Shown: in pieces, positions 1 to 11,690 of the stretch | Layout: every line of letters begins with the position of its first letter | How positions within the stretch are numbered: position 1 is the stretch's first letter | Assembly (NCBI RefSeq): GCF_018139145.2 | Contig: NC_059481.1 | Location: forward strand, 15,178,368-15,242,367 | Reading direction: 5' to 3' | Origin: Gymnogyps californianus | Taxonomy: Eukaryota; Chordata; Aves; Accipitriformes; Cathartidae | DNA: 64,000 nt | Made by a program: the position numbers and the translations under genes | Notes under the pieces: generated by a model | Seen by the model: only the letters and a program-made list of their open reading frames with translations | Told to the model about the DNA's origin: nothing | The model's database searches: none

Positions 1-1888
1 TCCTTCTTAATCTTAAAACTGCTATTAAGCACCTTTTCCTTTAAGTAAAGGGGGGGAGAGAAAAAGGAGCTTTATTGTTTTCTAGCATTCCAGCTGGGTT
101 TAGAGGCATAAAAGAATGAGGAAGTCCAATCTTTATTCTGCATCCTACCTCTAATATAGCTCAAAACAATGTAATAGGGAATCAAATCTCTGTGAGGATG
201 ATTATTGAATGTACAGAAAAGGATGATTATTGAATGCACAGAATTTCTTCTAACCGTTATCTGCCTGTCCTATATGTGCACATCATAGCACCAGAAGAGC
301 TGTGTGATGGTCGCTTCGATCCAGTTCTCCTGATGAAACCGTTGCCTTTGGTCCGTCCTCCCCACCCAGCTGGGCACTGGCTGCAGCTTCGACTTAAACC
401 TAGCAATAGATCTTTCTCTCACAAACTGGTTTTATTTAAACCCTTGTCTGTGGCCCTGCCCCTTGTGTTTTGGAAGCACGTTACATTTTGCTGAGCGATC
501 AGGATTACACTTGTTCCATCGCTGCTCTCCTTTCTCCAGAAAGGCTTCTCAGGGGACAGAGCTGTAAATTGCATCCCAGCTCCGTCTTAATCCATCACCT
601 GGACCAAGCAGCAGAGTCCTAGCAAAGACTGAAACAAAATCAGCTTTGCTTTTTCCCTGAATCTCTTGCCTAGCTCACAATACAGACGCTGTCAACTTTT
701 AATTATGTGTGGGCAGATTACCCAGTTGCAAATGAACTGTGTTACACCAAAAATAAAACACTTTTATTCCCGTCGTTGACCTTTTTCTACATCGTCACTC
801 CAGTTTTCGCTAAGATTAATATAGAAAGTAAAACATTTATTTTCACAATCTGATTTACACCGTTTTTGTTCAACTGTGCTTTACTTTATTTGGGTTAGTT
901 CAGCTCCCTCCCCAAGTCTGGATAATCACAAGTTGACTGACTGTAGTGAGGAAAGACATATTAAAATTTATAGTTATAAAATAGCCTGATGCAGCGTCTG
1001 CTGTAGATGGCAAAATAGATCGGATTGATTGGGCATTTGTCTCTGAAACAGAGGGTGGTTTTGATGTATGTGCATAATTTGTAAGTGAATTTGCGTCTCC
1101 CTGGTACTGCTGCAGTTGATGCTGCATAATTAAGAATTTCATCACCAATCTGAAAAGTGCCCTTCGCTTTAGAGTGTGGTTTGATTTCACACAGAAATCA
1201 CCTTCTGGGCACAATGTATTTGGAAACCCCAAGAATCCCAGTTGCTCTGGGATATTTGCTATGATGGAAATTTAAGGGCTGTGTGCTTATGAGTGATATT
1301 ATTAAAACGATCGATTTCTTGACTCCACCTTGTAAATCAGTATATTCTAGCAAAGGGCACAAGCCTGAGAGGATGTCCACATAATATGTTAATCTACAAG
1401 AGATACAAAAAAGGGAATACTTTAGGTAGCTTTTCAGTCCAATGTCAGCTCTTGTTACTGTGTCCAGTCTATAGGTAGCTGTGAAATCTCTCTTGCTTTT
1501 CATGGTGTGCTGTAATGTGGGAAATAACTTTGCAATGCCACCAGCACAGAACAGGAGATGGTGGTGGTGAGGTGGGATTGCTTTGCCAGCCTGGTGCTTG
1601 CTGTGTTTTTACGTTCTCAGGAAGATACAGAGTTCTTCAGAAGTGTAACAGATGCTGATTTGGTCTGTAGTGCATATGAACTTGTGTTTTCAGGTAGAGG
1701 ACTGCAAACTGGAAAGAAGCAGACTGTCAGTCTCTGCTGAAACTTGAAGAACACATTTTTTTCCACTTTTGCCCACATACTTTTCCCTAGCCAGCTCATT
1801 TCCCTTTTAAAAGCTTTTTTTTTAATTTTTTTTTTTTTTTCCAAAATGAGTAACAATTCCTTATGTGCCATTTCACTGTCATCTCCAG
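1..1888. other. noncoding stretch, no gene recognised
   Basis: AT-rich unique-looking DNA. The frames open here are short (up to about 110 codons), overlap on both strands and resemble no known family. A T-rich tract (two T runs separated by AA) at about 1815-1841 is the main low-complexity feature. A 25-bp tandem duplication near the left end is listed separately. I see no CR1, MIR or other interspersed repeat. Confidence 0.6.
196..245. repeat. 25-bp tandem duplication, two copies
   Basis: Positions 196-220 and 221-245 are direct neighbours and match at 22 of 25 bases. Both begin GGATGATTATTGAATG; the differences are one T/C change and the last two bases. This fits a small slippage or duplication event. 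No function is apparent. Confidence 0.9.
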
Positions 1889-2046
1889 GAAGGAGTTGCC
1901 GTGAAAGGAGTGGAAGAAATCTATCAGAGCATTTCTTCTGATAAGGGGAAAATTGTGACCATCCTTAGCCGAGTCACTGTTAGCGTTTCCCGTCACACCA
2001 CTCTCTGTTCCAAAAGCTTTGACCGGAGAAAAAAAATATTCAAAAG
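1889..2046 (+). other. weak exon-like open segment (unproven)
   Basis: A long pyrimidine tract upstream and CTCCAG at 1883-1888 make a plausible 3' splice site. The next 158 bases stay open in phase 0 and are followed by AAAAG|GTTAGG, a weak donor. The translation begins EGVAVKGVEEIYQSI and is rich in charged and beta-branched residues. I recognise no family, and chance frames of this size are common here. It is a candidate to test, not a gene call. Confidence 0.15.
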
Positions 2047-5000
2047 GTTAGGTTTTCTTTACACTTATAGAGACTTTCATCCCCCAACAACTGAATTTAT
2101 TTCATCCATAAAACAAGAGTCTCGAAGGATCCCACCCTCCCGTACATGGGGTGGGTTGATTTGTATTCTGCTGCTGTTTTCTGTAAGATAACAAATACAG
2201 GAAGAGAACATCAATCCTGATTTCTTTTCTTTCTTTATCTCCCCTCCCGTTCTCTGTTGTGCCATGACTGCTAATGGCATTCTGGTTTAGTGGTGGATGT
2301 AATAAGATATGGATGCTGGATATTGTCTTTTTATACCTGTTGCACCTATACAAATGCTGACGGCAGGCTTCCCTCCTCCTCTCCTGCTTCTCTCTGAATT
2401 GAATTAATTTACCTCAAAATTATAGAGCTGTAGTCACAAATCTGTTGGGTCAGAGAGATACTTAGAAGAAAGATGTAGTCCACTCACCCCTCCTATATGC
2501 TCTTACATTGTTATCACTCCCTCGCCTCTCTTTTTTCTTTTTTTCTGAAAAAGAGGGACAAATACTCCATTTTTTCACTTAAATTTCAGATCATTCACTA
2601 AAGTTGTTGTGTGTAACCAACTTTAATTATTTATAAAGGTGAGACTTTCTGTACTTGTAATAAATTTCTATACTCATAAAAAGCCAGAGATTCATAACAC
2701 CCAGAACTAAATTATGTATCAGTCAGAAAGATGGTTGGATCCACAGTACAGGGTGTTTCTAAGGACCTCAGCTGACCAGAAGGGTCGTCTCCTTTGGGTT
2801 AAGGGATTTGACCTTGCTCTTTCTGTTCCCTAGAGCTTTCCTGACAGAGAAAAGCAGTGGGCATTATTCAAGCACAGATTAGGTTTTGAAAATTATACAT
2901 TTACTAGGGAAAATATAGCATGAAGACGTGATGTGAAAGTTAGGAACTGGATGTCTGTCCCTCATCCATCAAACGGGAAGAGCAAAGGTGACCATCAGAG
3001 CCACTCAAGACTGGTGATGAAGGGCAGCACCTTCTGCTGCTGCTCACGTTTTGCCCAAAACCACAGACTTTACCGGTGCTGAGTCGCCTGAGCTCACATG
3101 ATGCAATCTGTCTGTGCTCTCAGTACGGCATGGCCCGGTGGGTGTTGAAAGGCCAGCCAGGCCAGCCCAGGGCTGCTGGATGTGGGCTTGAAAGCGTGGT
3201 TTTGGAGAGGGAGGTGGTGCGGATTGGTCCCCACAGTCAACAAACTGGTGTCCCCAGTGGGCCAGGCACCTCGCCCACCCCCAGTCTCACCCATCTCACC
3301 CGGCGGCTCCACAGAGACCTATCCCTGATAGCGCCTCATCACCCCACGTGTTTTTTACCTGTCCTGTACGCTGAGCCAGAGCACATCTGCCTTCGCAGCA
3401 GCGACATTACCTGGAGCTCCAGCCCAGAGCCTCTGCCCATGCAAAACCTGTTTTTTTCATTCTGTTGATGAAATTGCAAAATAAGATTTTCCACCTGTGC
3501 CCAGGAAAGCAGAATTGAGAAAAAAACAAGAGAGAAAAACAGACAGAAGAAGAAAAAAATTTCCACTTACCAGAGCTGTTAGATGAACCTCATCGCACAT
3601 GCATAACTGCCTTCCACCAGCAGCAGGGCTCTGGGAAAAAAATCTCCATGGCAGACAGCAGCACAGGTGATCTAGTGCAGAGAATCAAGGGCAGCAAGTT
3701 TTCCCCAGATTTGTATTTTTATAAGTAACTGAGATTTTCAGTTTATTCTCATGATGAAAGAAGTGAGCGGGAAAAAAAAAATCCCAGCTCCTTCCATCAT
3801 GAAATACATATTGTGGCAGAATGCTGCATGCCTTGTGTCAAAGGATCCATAGTATTGATTTCTTGAAATGAAAAATAAGTTTAAGGTGGAGTGCTTGGAA
3901 AAAAAAAATCAATAAAATTTCAAGTGACTGAATAGAACTATAAACTGTAATGACAGCAGTCAAAAAGCCTTATCCAGTTCCATAACATTTTGGTGTCTGG
4001 ACCTTTATTTTCATTAATATTGTCATTGACAGAATGCTGACCTTACCTTACCAACCTGTCTGAAATTAGATTAAAATTAGTGCAGCTCAAAAATGCCTGT
4101 TTTCATTCTACAAAATGTTTGTAAGCAAAAAATGGAAAACATGGAGCAGAAGTGTAAACGTCTGCAATGCAAATTGGGATGCTACAACCCAGCTGACTGG
4201 GAAAAATATTTGAAAATATCTCCTGAGATTTAAGAAACAGCCTCAGCCGCCAGCAGCTATCACCAAAACCATCTCCCAGGCTGTTAGCAGGAAGGCCAGA
4301 ACATGAGAACTTGGGTCTCTTCCAAAACCCTCTCTTTTTGTTGTTTTTCCCCTTCATTCCCACAAGAATTGAATTATCAACAGTCAATAAATAATCACCC
4401 CACGTGGGACTGAGGGCTGCAGCTCCCTGTCCATCTGACTCATGGTGTGGGACTTGCATCTGAGCCATGCCCATCACCATCATCACCATCATCCTGGGGC
4501 CCCTGGGAGGCCAGCGAGGACTCAAGGCTCATGCCATCCCCAGGGCCTTCAAGGATGGGAAGGATCAAAGGGCACTTCTGGAGGCAGTTTGCTCTGCTTG
4601 GTTTTTCCAGGTACCCCCTGCTTGCCTCGGCCCATCCAGCCAAGTGTCTTGGGAGCGGGGTCAAACTCATTTTGATCCCTCTGCAGCCCTGAGTGCATTG
4701 CCAACATGCAGTAAATAAAAAGCATCGTTAAAACTGCAGGAAGGAAGCTGCTGGGGTGCTTGCATGCCTTGCAGAACAAATGCAGAAGACAACTGAGGTG
4801 CATGAGGCAGGAGGGAGGGCTCACGATGTCTCATGGGCTGCTGCAGCGCACCGGGCACAGCCGGGTGCCCTGAGCTCCTGGCACCCTGTGCTGCATAAAT
4901 ATTAAACGTGAATGAAGGTGTTAACAGGGCAACGCTGGGGAAAGGTGCATGTGGGGAGACAGGGTCGAAGCAAGCATTTTGCTCTTAGGAGGTGTCAAGT

Positions 5001-5159
5001 TTGTGGTGCTGCTCCAGTTAACGTGTAGGAATTCATTATTCATTATTATAAAACATCTTATCTTGCTATAAATCACGTAAACAGCACCATCCTTCTCCAC
5101 AGAGGATGCTCCCTGCACGATACATTGCCGTAACCCCTGTGTGACCGAGGCAGTGGCTT
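2047..5159. other. noncoding stretch, no gene recognised
   Basis: Mixed-composition DNA. It holds short A runs around 3535-3560, 3770-3781 and 3899-3909, and a purine-rich segment near 3515-3565. GC rises locally at 3130-3450. The frames here (up to about 140 codons) overlap on opposite strands and look like chance. A CAT/CAC triplet repeat is listed separately. No interspersed repeat is recognised. Confidence 0.6.
4472..4492. repeat. CAT/CAC trinucleotide microsatellite
   Basis: Seven consecutive CAT or CAC triplets. In one plus-strand frame they read as a histidine run, but the frame shows no other coding character. It is simple sequence. Confidence 0.85.
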
Positions 5160-5480
5160 TTCTGGGTGCCTTCGGGAAGAGCCGAGGCCAGGCAGGGACC
5201 GGCGGGTGTCCCCCACTGCTCGTTCCTTCAAAGCCTCGCTCCCTCCTTCATGCTTCTCCCTCCTTGGCTGCTTTCCCTGCTTTTCCCCCTTTGTTCAGTG
5301 AAACAAGGCTGCCGTGTGCTGCCGGCTCAGCAGCTCCCAGGGGACATGCGTGGCAGGTCCCCGCGGCGAGAAGAGCCTGCAAGAAGAGCGACCGCGCTCC
5401 CTCCCCACCACACTTTCCCCGCACGTGCTCATCCCCCAGCCGCTCTCTTGCTGCCCCACTGCCCTTCCTTCCCAAAGTGA
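5160..5480 (+). promoter_or_regulatory. CpG-rich patch ending at a consensus splice donor
   Basis: About 18 CpG dinucleotides fall in roughly 300 bases, densest at 5311-5445 (including CCGCGGCGAG and GCGACCGCGCT). Most of the window is strongly CpG-depleted. The patch is followed by AAA|GTGAGT at 5474-5482, with the donor GT at 5477-5478. In vertebrates, a CpG island followed closely by a donor is the usual layout of a promoter and first exon. I see no TATA box or GC-box array, so transcription is an inference. A plus-strand frame of 225 codons (5141-5818) spans the patch. It is low in complexity (S, P, L, A) and matches nothing known, so I do not call it coding. Confidence 0.35.
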
Positions 5481-8400
5481 GTGGGGAGAAAGGGAGCCTG
5501 TGCTTTGTTCTCATACTCTACGCCCTTTCTATTTTCTTTTTCCTTCAGATTTCTTCCTCTCTTTTTTGCTCCCTACTTCTTTTTTTTTTGCTGTTAGAGC
5601 TTCCCAAAGTGTCACAGGGGCCACCTTGTCCTCTGCAGCCCCCAGAGCATCTCACTCAGAGCAGCCCCCTGCAGCCTGGTGCACCCTTCCCCATCCAGTT
5701 TTTGACCAGCTGTAGCCGGATTCCTGTCTTGAGCACGGGAAGGCACCTCCCCCATCTCAAACAAGGTTCCCTGCTCTGCAGTGAGCTAAGTAGCCATCTA
5801 GCAAAAAACACAGACTAATCCAAATATCATCAGAGCAATGCTTGTCTCTGCCTTCCAGGTTGCAAGAGCCCGGTTGGCCGGCGCGTGTAGGATTTGCTTG
5901 GCCAGCCCCAAACACCTCCTTGCTGCTCACAGCCCCAGAGGCAGTGAAAGTGTGGTTTCTGGCTGACCTTCTGGAGGCTGCAGGGCCTCTGTTGTTTAGA
6001 TACTGCCTTGCACACCTACAGCAGCCTGACATGGTTTGAGAACTGGGGTGTTGATATTGCTGTTTGGCACCCTTACCAAAGCCCCATATTATTTCTTTCA
6101 GTTTCCCCGCCTGTCTGTCCACACTGGCCTGCTATCACTTGTCTTCTGCTGGGGCAGAGGCGATGGTTTTTTTTGTTTTCTAGCAGTAAGTAGGAGAGGA
6201 AGCCATCCTGGGAGGTCTGAGCCTGTTGTGTCACCTGGGAGAGTCATTCCCAGCTGTGAGGGACAGCAGCATCTGTGAACCTGGCATAGTCCCATCCTGT
6301 CCTTGCATTTCTTGGCAAAGAGCTATTCCTTAGGTCTCCCTGAAGTCCAGGGTGTGCATCTTGCAGCTGCTGGCCAACAGAAGGTGCATCTGTACGTATC
6401 TTTCAGGGTAGAGCGTTTTGGCCACCCTGAGTCACTGCGTGGTACGGTGGGGTCCATGCCCACGGCTGAGGCCCATGCCAGCAATACAAAAGAGAAAAAA
6501 AAGCCTGCGTTTTCCAAAGCTCTTTTTTTGATTTGTTGGTCTAGGCTGGATTTTGATATAACTGCACAAATGGGTTGACTGCAAAATACTTGCTTTTACT
6601 TTGTATTGTTTCAAGACCGTTCTTATAAGGCATAACCACAAGAAGATGCATCTCAATGTGCATGGCAGTGCCTCTGATATGGGATGCATCAAATGCTCTC
6701 ATCTTGGCTGTCATCAAAGGCTTCATGCCCTCCAGTATCTGGAGGTTCAGTCCTCCTCTCAGATGGAGAGTTTTGGCCTTCTCTTGTTCCCAACAATGAC
6801 ACTGAATTTGTAGCATCTCCCTGGAAATATTTCTTAGTATTTAAAAAAAAAAATATCAAGACTCTAAATAAGAAGCTCAGTGGCAAGTGGTTTTATCTTT
6901 CTTAAAGCCTTTTGAACTTTTCAAAGCTCCAAGTGTTTGATTTACTTTGCGGTTCAGATGCCAGCTCAGGCTGATTATTTTCGAGACTTGTTCTCTTGTC
7001 CCGGGTCATTGAGTTTTGCACTTGATCTTCAAGAGCACCTTGGCTTCCACTATGGGGTTCCTTTGGGAGTATACAGGCTTGCATTCAGCTGCAGGGAAAG
7101 CAAGTGCAACCCGCCCCAAAGTACTGGAGTTGATTTACAGGAAAAGGGCCAATTTTTTCCTTTATCGCTTCTACTGTTGCAGAGAGATGAATTCTCCATG
7201 GCATAATAGCAGAACAAAAATAGATTGCTTCTGTAATACACTATACAACAGGCTGGAATACATCAGCCTTTTTCCTCAACAGTTCTTTGACAAATGAAAC
7301 TTTATCTTACTAAGTTCACCACGTCATTCTCCTTCTCTTTTTTGCTCCCTTTTCCCAAACTCCTGCAAGTGCCAAAATGGTGCTTCTGCAGTAACACGAC
7401 TCTTAAGGTCATGCACTGCCTATACTGCTGCGATGGTGCTACCAGAGATACACAATGAGATTATGAACACTTAGTTGCTTGCTGGATGGACAGAGGTTTC
7501 CATTTATGATACTGCTGATGAGCGGCAGTGGTCGGGTGCTTGGGCTCTGGGTCAGGTACTGGCCAGGTTTCCCTTATTTTGGGCTGTATTTGCTGTCATG
7601 AATAACTTTCAGTAATTTTTGCACTAAGTTTGCCATTCTGTTCAGTCCTGATGCAGGAAAAGTATTAGGGAAATGCCCTTGTCTATAGAAAACCTTCTAA
7701 TTAAAACAACTGCTTGGCTCTGCGCTATTGAAAGCAAACAACTCTGAAGGGAGCATTTGCTTTATCTGTACATGAAGAAAAAGCAATAAATGCTCACAAT
7801 CTGGCTAAAAATGGATGTCAAAGTGAAATCTTTATTTTCAGGTCTACAAAAAGTAAAACCTGTTTAAAAAATTATGCTATTTGTGACTCTGGGGAAAAGC
7901 CATTCCTTTCAATCGAGGTGAAATGTTCCCTTCAACACGAGGACTTTATGGTTTCACCCTCCCCCAGCACCTCAGCCTAGTGTTTCTGTAGAAAGGGATA
8001 TCAAATGAGACTAGCAGGAAACCAGTTCTCCATATATTGGGATTTTGTATCAAATATGTGTGCTTTGACCACTTTTTTTTTAACTTGACTTACCCTAATC
8101 TCCATTACACTTTGGCAAGCCCTCATGGATGCTTTCAGGGCTGCATGCTGAAGGCTACTAGCCCATCCAGCCCCAAGAGAAAATGCATCTGCTCCTGTCC
8201 CACCTCCTTTTTGCTACTGCTCAATGAACTTTCCTATCGAATTCAAAGGAATGACCAGTAACTGCAACATTATATAAATGTATTTGGAGAGTCTGGGTTT
8301 GAGGATGTAGGGACTGCTGCTCGGCGTGACAGGCACTGCGTTCCCAGCACTCCTGTTGCTGCCTGGGGCCAGCGCAGACTGAGGTAATGCAAACAAAATG

Positions 8401-8925
8401 TTGTAGCAGGAAAATGGGTATTTAATGATGGGTGAGGGCCGACAGTTGGGCGGTACCTTGAATCTCAGCAGATTTCAAAAGACTTCATGCAGAAAGAACA
8501 GGCAAAACTTTTCTGCAAGAGCCACCTCAAGCAGACTTTCTTCTTGGGGTAAGAGCTAAGAGGTATCGCAGGACTGCGTGCCCTGAACAGTGTGTTAAAA
8601 TATTCCCTGCATCCCTTCATTGTCATCCCTGGGAGTGTTGAAAACACATCCTCAGATATTTCACGGATAAACCAAAACGCACCTGCCCAGCCCCATCTGC
8701 ATTCCCAGAGCCCAGTGACAGCCCAACTCTGCCCCCGTGACATGCCAGGGTCCCCGGGTGACCATCCTCATGGTGGCATGTGGGGTTTGCCGTGGCACAG
8801 GAGCCACATTGTCCCAACCGGGGACAGATGTGCAAAGGTGCTTGCGGGAAACTGCTGGTTACTGTCAAGACTGACAAGCTGCAAAAAAAGTAAATGATGG
8901 GGTTTGGCATCATTGCAGGATAACC
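5481..8925. other. noncoding stretch with pyrimidine-rich tract
   Basis: The left end (about 5524-5589) is a pyrimidine-rich tract with TTTTCCTTCAG inside it, resembling a 3' splice site. What follows it is again pyrimidine-rich and not exon-like. The rest is mixed DNA with overlapping short frames on both strands. An A run interrupts 6842-6852. No gene or interspersed repeat is recognised. Confidence 0.55.
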
Positions 8926-9050
8926 CCCCTCCGAGTCGTTCTGCCCGGCGCCTCAACGCCCCGCGCCTTGAGCAACGGCCTCGTCAGGCGCTTTGGGTGA
9001 GGGCTGCCAGATTTCGGGTGAGGGCGGGTGGGATGCAGATGGCAGGCGCA
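8926..9050. promoter_or_regulatory. small CpG-dense patch with G-quadruplex motif
   Basis: There are 13 CpG sites between 8931 and 9050, against a CpG-poor background. At 9016-9032 the plus strand reads GGGTGAGGGCGGGTGGG, a canonical four-tract quadruplex motif with loops of 3, 1 and 1. A related GGGTGAGGG lies upstream at 8995-9003, so the G-rich unit is partly duplicated with a 21-bp period. CpG density plus a quadruplex is typical of vertebrate promoters and replication origins. No transcript start can be proved from sequence. Confidence 0.35.
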
Positions 9051-11319
9051 GTTTGTGAGCTTACTTTTCTACCCCGGGGCCTGCTGGGCAGGATTGATTA
9101 CACTGCTCAGAAAGCGGCATTAGCAGATGTTATTGATGTGGGACTGGCATTATCCACAGCGCATGCTGTCGATGTAGAGAAATACCACAGATGGCATCAT
9201 TTTTTAAAACCCCTCTGCCAAAATCTTTTAAAACAAAACTTGCCATTTCTGTTTGCATTGATCCTCCTTTCCTGCTATTGATTTTTTCTCTTTGCCATTA
9301 CTGATGCGAGGAATGGGGAGCGGCCGTTGTCGTGCCAGCACGTGGATGGAAGGAAATCATTTTCAGAAATCCTGTTAACGGTGGGTGCACCTTGTTTTGT
9401 TTGGGTTTTGATTTTTGTTTTTGCTCTACTCTGGCTGATCTATTTAACATCAAAATAACAGGGCTGTTAGACTGGCTACCAAGTCCCCAGATGGCCATAA
9501 GGAGAACTTGGTGCTTTATTTATGTGACGGCTGTACCATAAAAATGGATCAGTAAATGCTTCAAGCGGAGAGCTTGGCTTGAGCTGAGTCCCGTGACCTG
9601 ACATGAGCTGGAGCTGAGGAAGGGTTTCAGAAGCTGAACGATGCTTTTCTAGGAGGGCAAGGAGGAACAGGACTTAGGGATAATGCAAAAGAAAACCTGA
9701 GACCTGCAAGGTGTCAGGAACAAGGCTCAGTCCAACCTTTCCTCCGTGAAGGGGCCCAAGGTAAGTTTGAAATGTTGCAGTGGTTTTGAGCTTGCTTTTC
9801 ATTTGCATGTTGCAATTTCAGTCCTCTGCTGTTCGCAGTCTTACTGATAACACACTGCAGAAAATAGGACATGAGTTGGCCTTACAGTTTCCAGGAAGAG
9901 AGTTCGTCCTGAAAGGGTATCCCTGAGGTATGGGTCTGTGCACAGAGTCCTTCAGCAGCAGAGCTTGTCTGAGCCCATCTTCTCCTCTGGAGCAGCTCAC
10001 TGCCTTGTCTGGATGTCCCAGTGCAACCAAGAAGGCAGTGACCTACCATGGGGCAGGTTTTAGGGAGTAAAGAGGGTATAAACTGCTGGACCCTGGTACT
10101 CTTAACCAGAGCCACCGTTACAGAAGTTGTAATGTGAAACTGCACATTTGGGTAGTACCACCAGGAGGAGGATCCAGGACCCCATGGCCTCTCCCCATGT
10201 GTAGCTAGAAAGAAGCCAGGCCAGAAATGCAAAACCAGACCTTGATCTTTCCAGGCAAGTGTTGCAACCATGAATCCTGTCCCCACACTGCAATCCAACA
10301 GCCCTTCCCTGCTTTGCAACCAGTGACAACACCATGTTAGAGTAGAGAGAAGGGCATGGGATAGGTTCACCCCTATTACAAGTCTGATTTTGGCCTTTGG
10401 AACCTATCTTTTATGTAAACCTGAATTACAGAAAAATTTGTGCTGTCTTTTGTACCGAGAAGGCTAATTTGTGCTCAGTGCATTCTCTGCTGGCCAAGCA
10501 CAGCCGAAAGAAAGGCCTGATGCACTTCTATGGGGTGCTGCTTATTACTGCCTTTAGCCTGCCAGCTCAAAAGACACTCGTTCCTAACTAATTAGCCAGT
10601 AATTGTGTACTGCTTGGTCAAGGACTGGGGTGGGACCCCCACCAATGGAAATGTTTGAATGTAGATGGGGTGTTTTTCTTGGTGAGTTGTTCTGGTGCAA
10701 GCAGGATCTGCTTTGAAGAAGACCTACAGATTGGACTACACCAGAGGTTGGACACAGGATCCCTTCTGCATTCTCTGGTCCCTGTAGCAAAAATCATGCA
10801 CAGACATAAAGAGATCCACATCTCATCTGCCTGGTGGTGATCAGCTCAGGAGAGCTGGAGGGAACACTAAAGACAATCTGATTTTATTCTTACTTGCTCT
10901 GTTCATTCATTCATTCTTATGAATAATAAAATAGCTCAGCTCATCTAGGATGTAGACCTCATACTTCCAAATGAGGGGACAGTGGAGCAAGCTCCTAAAA
11001 TACAGGCAGCTGTAACTGCACCAGAAGTAGGCAGTTTTGCTGAGAGTTCCCATATTTCAGCCCTCAGCTACCTGGACACTGGCCCCTGAATCAGGGTCAA
11101 AAGGCCAATGTCCCTTTTTTTTTCCTGGAAAAAGTTTCAAGATTGAAAAATAGGACAATCAAGGAAATGCAGATGCCTGGGAGCCCCAGCATTAAATGCA
11201 GAGCATAAAGATTGTGTATGTTTTCAGCACTGTAACATTTGCAGGAACAGACCTTGTCTTGCAATGTGTTCACATGAAGTTTTGTGTCAAAGAGCAGATA
11301 AAGAAAATCATCCTGGTTC
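9051..11319. other. noncoding stretch; possible conserved noncoding block at its left end
   Basis: Bases 9090-9300 are repeat-free and keep several homeodomain-like cores (GATTGATTA at 9092-9100, TTATTGATG near 9130, TATTGATTTT near 9278) and scattered CpGs. This resembles vertebrate conserved noncoding elements, but conservation cannot be seen from one genome. The rest is ordinary mixed DNA. At 10730-10790 a GGTTGGACACAGGATCCCTTC-like string vaguely recalls a CR1 end and is too weak to call. A CATT triplet repeat of tetramers lies at about 10904-10916. Confidence 0.45.
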
Positions 11320-11690
11320 CCATTACTTTGGTGGCAGCCTGCCTTGAATACAGCATTCAGTTTTGGGCCACCTCATTACCAGGAAAAAAACAGACAAATT
11401 GGAGACAATTCAAAGAGCAGCTAAAATGATTTTGGGGTTGAAAAGATTGATTTATGAGAAAAGATGATGAACTAAATATATATAGCTTCACTGAGTAATG
11501 ACTAGGCTTATGGTTACTATGTTCAGGCAGACAGAAAAGAATTATTTTGTGTGCACAAAAATGTGGTGCTAAGGGGAGCATGATAACAGTGACAGAAGGG
11601 AGAGTCTGAGCTAAGAAACAGGACAAAACCTCTGTGAAATAGCCTCCTAAAAGGCATGGAAAAAGCTCCCATCTTCTTATTGACATTTTA
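11320..11690 (+). mobile_element. CR1 LINE relic, plus orientation, 3' part
   Basis: The plus-strand frame over 11328-11372 reads LVAACLEYSIQFWAT, matching the LEY.(V/I)QFWA signature near the end of CR1 reverse-transcriptase ORFs. Downstream bases keep the usual CR1 order: a tract corresponding to the coiled Lys/Glu-rich end, AGATTGATTTATGAGAAAAG (11444-11463; equivalent to L.YEER), GGGGAGCATGATAACAGT (equivalent to the GD.I..V step), and a CTCCTAAAAGGCATGG string. Stops and indels break the frame after 11429, so it is a decayed non-autonomous fragment. CR1 is the dominant LINE of birds and other sauropsids; this copy resembles an old subfamily. Confidence 0.8.

Noticed and set aside
5141..5818. 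Longest open frame in the window (225 codons, plus).
   Set aside because: Its product is low-complexity S/P/L/A/F-rich sequence shaped by a GC-rich patch and a pyrimidine tract, with no domain. Other frames overlap it on both strands.
10730..10800. GGTTGGACACAGGATCCCTTC resembling a CR1 terminus.
   Set aside because: Only about 20 bases are similar and no other CR1 step is found on either side.
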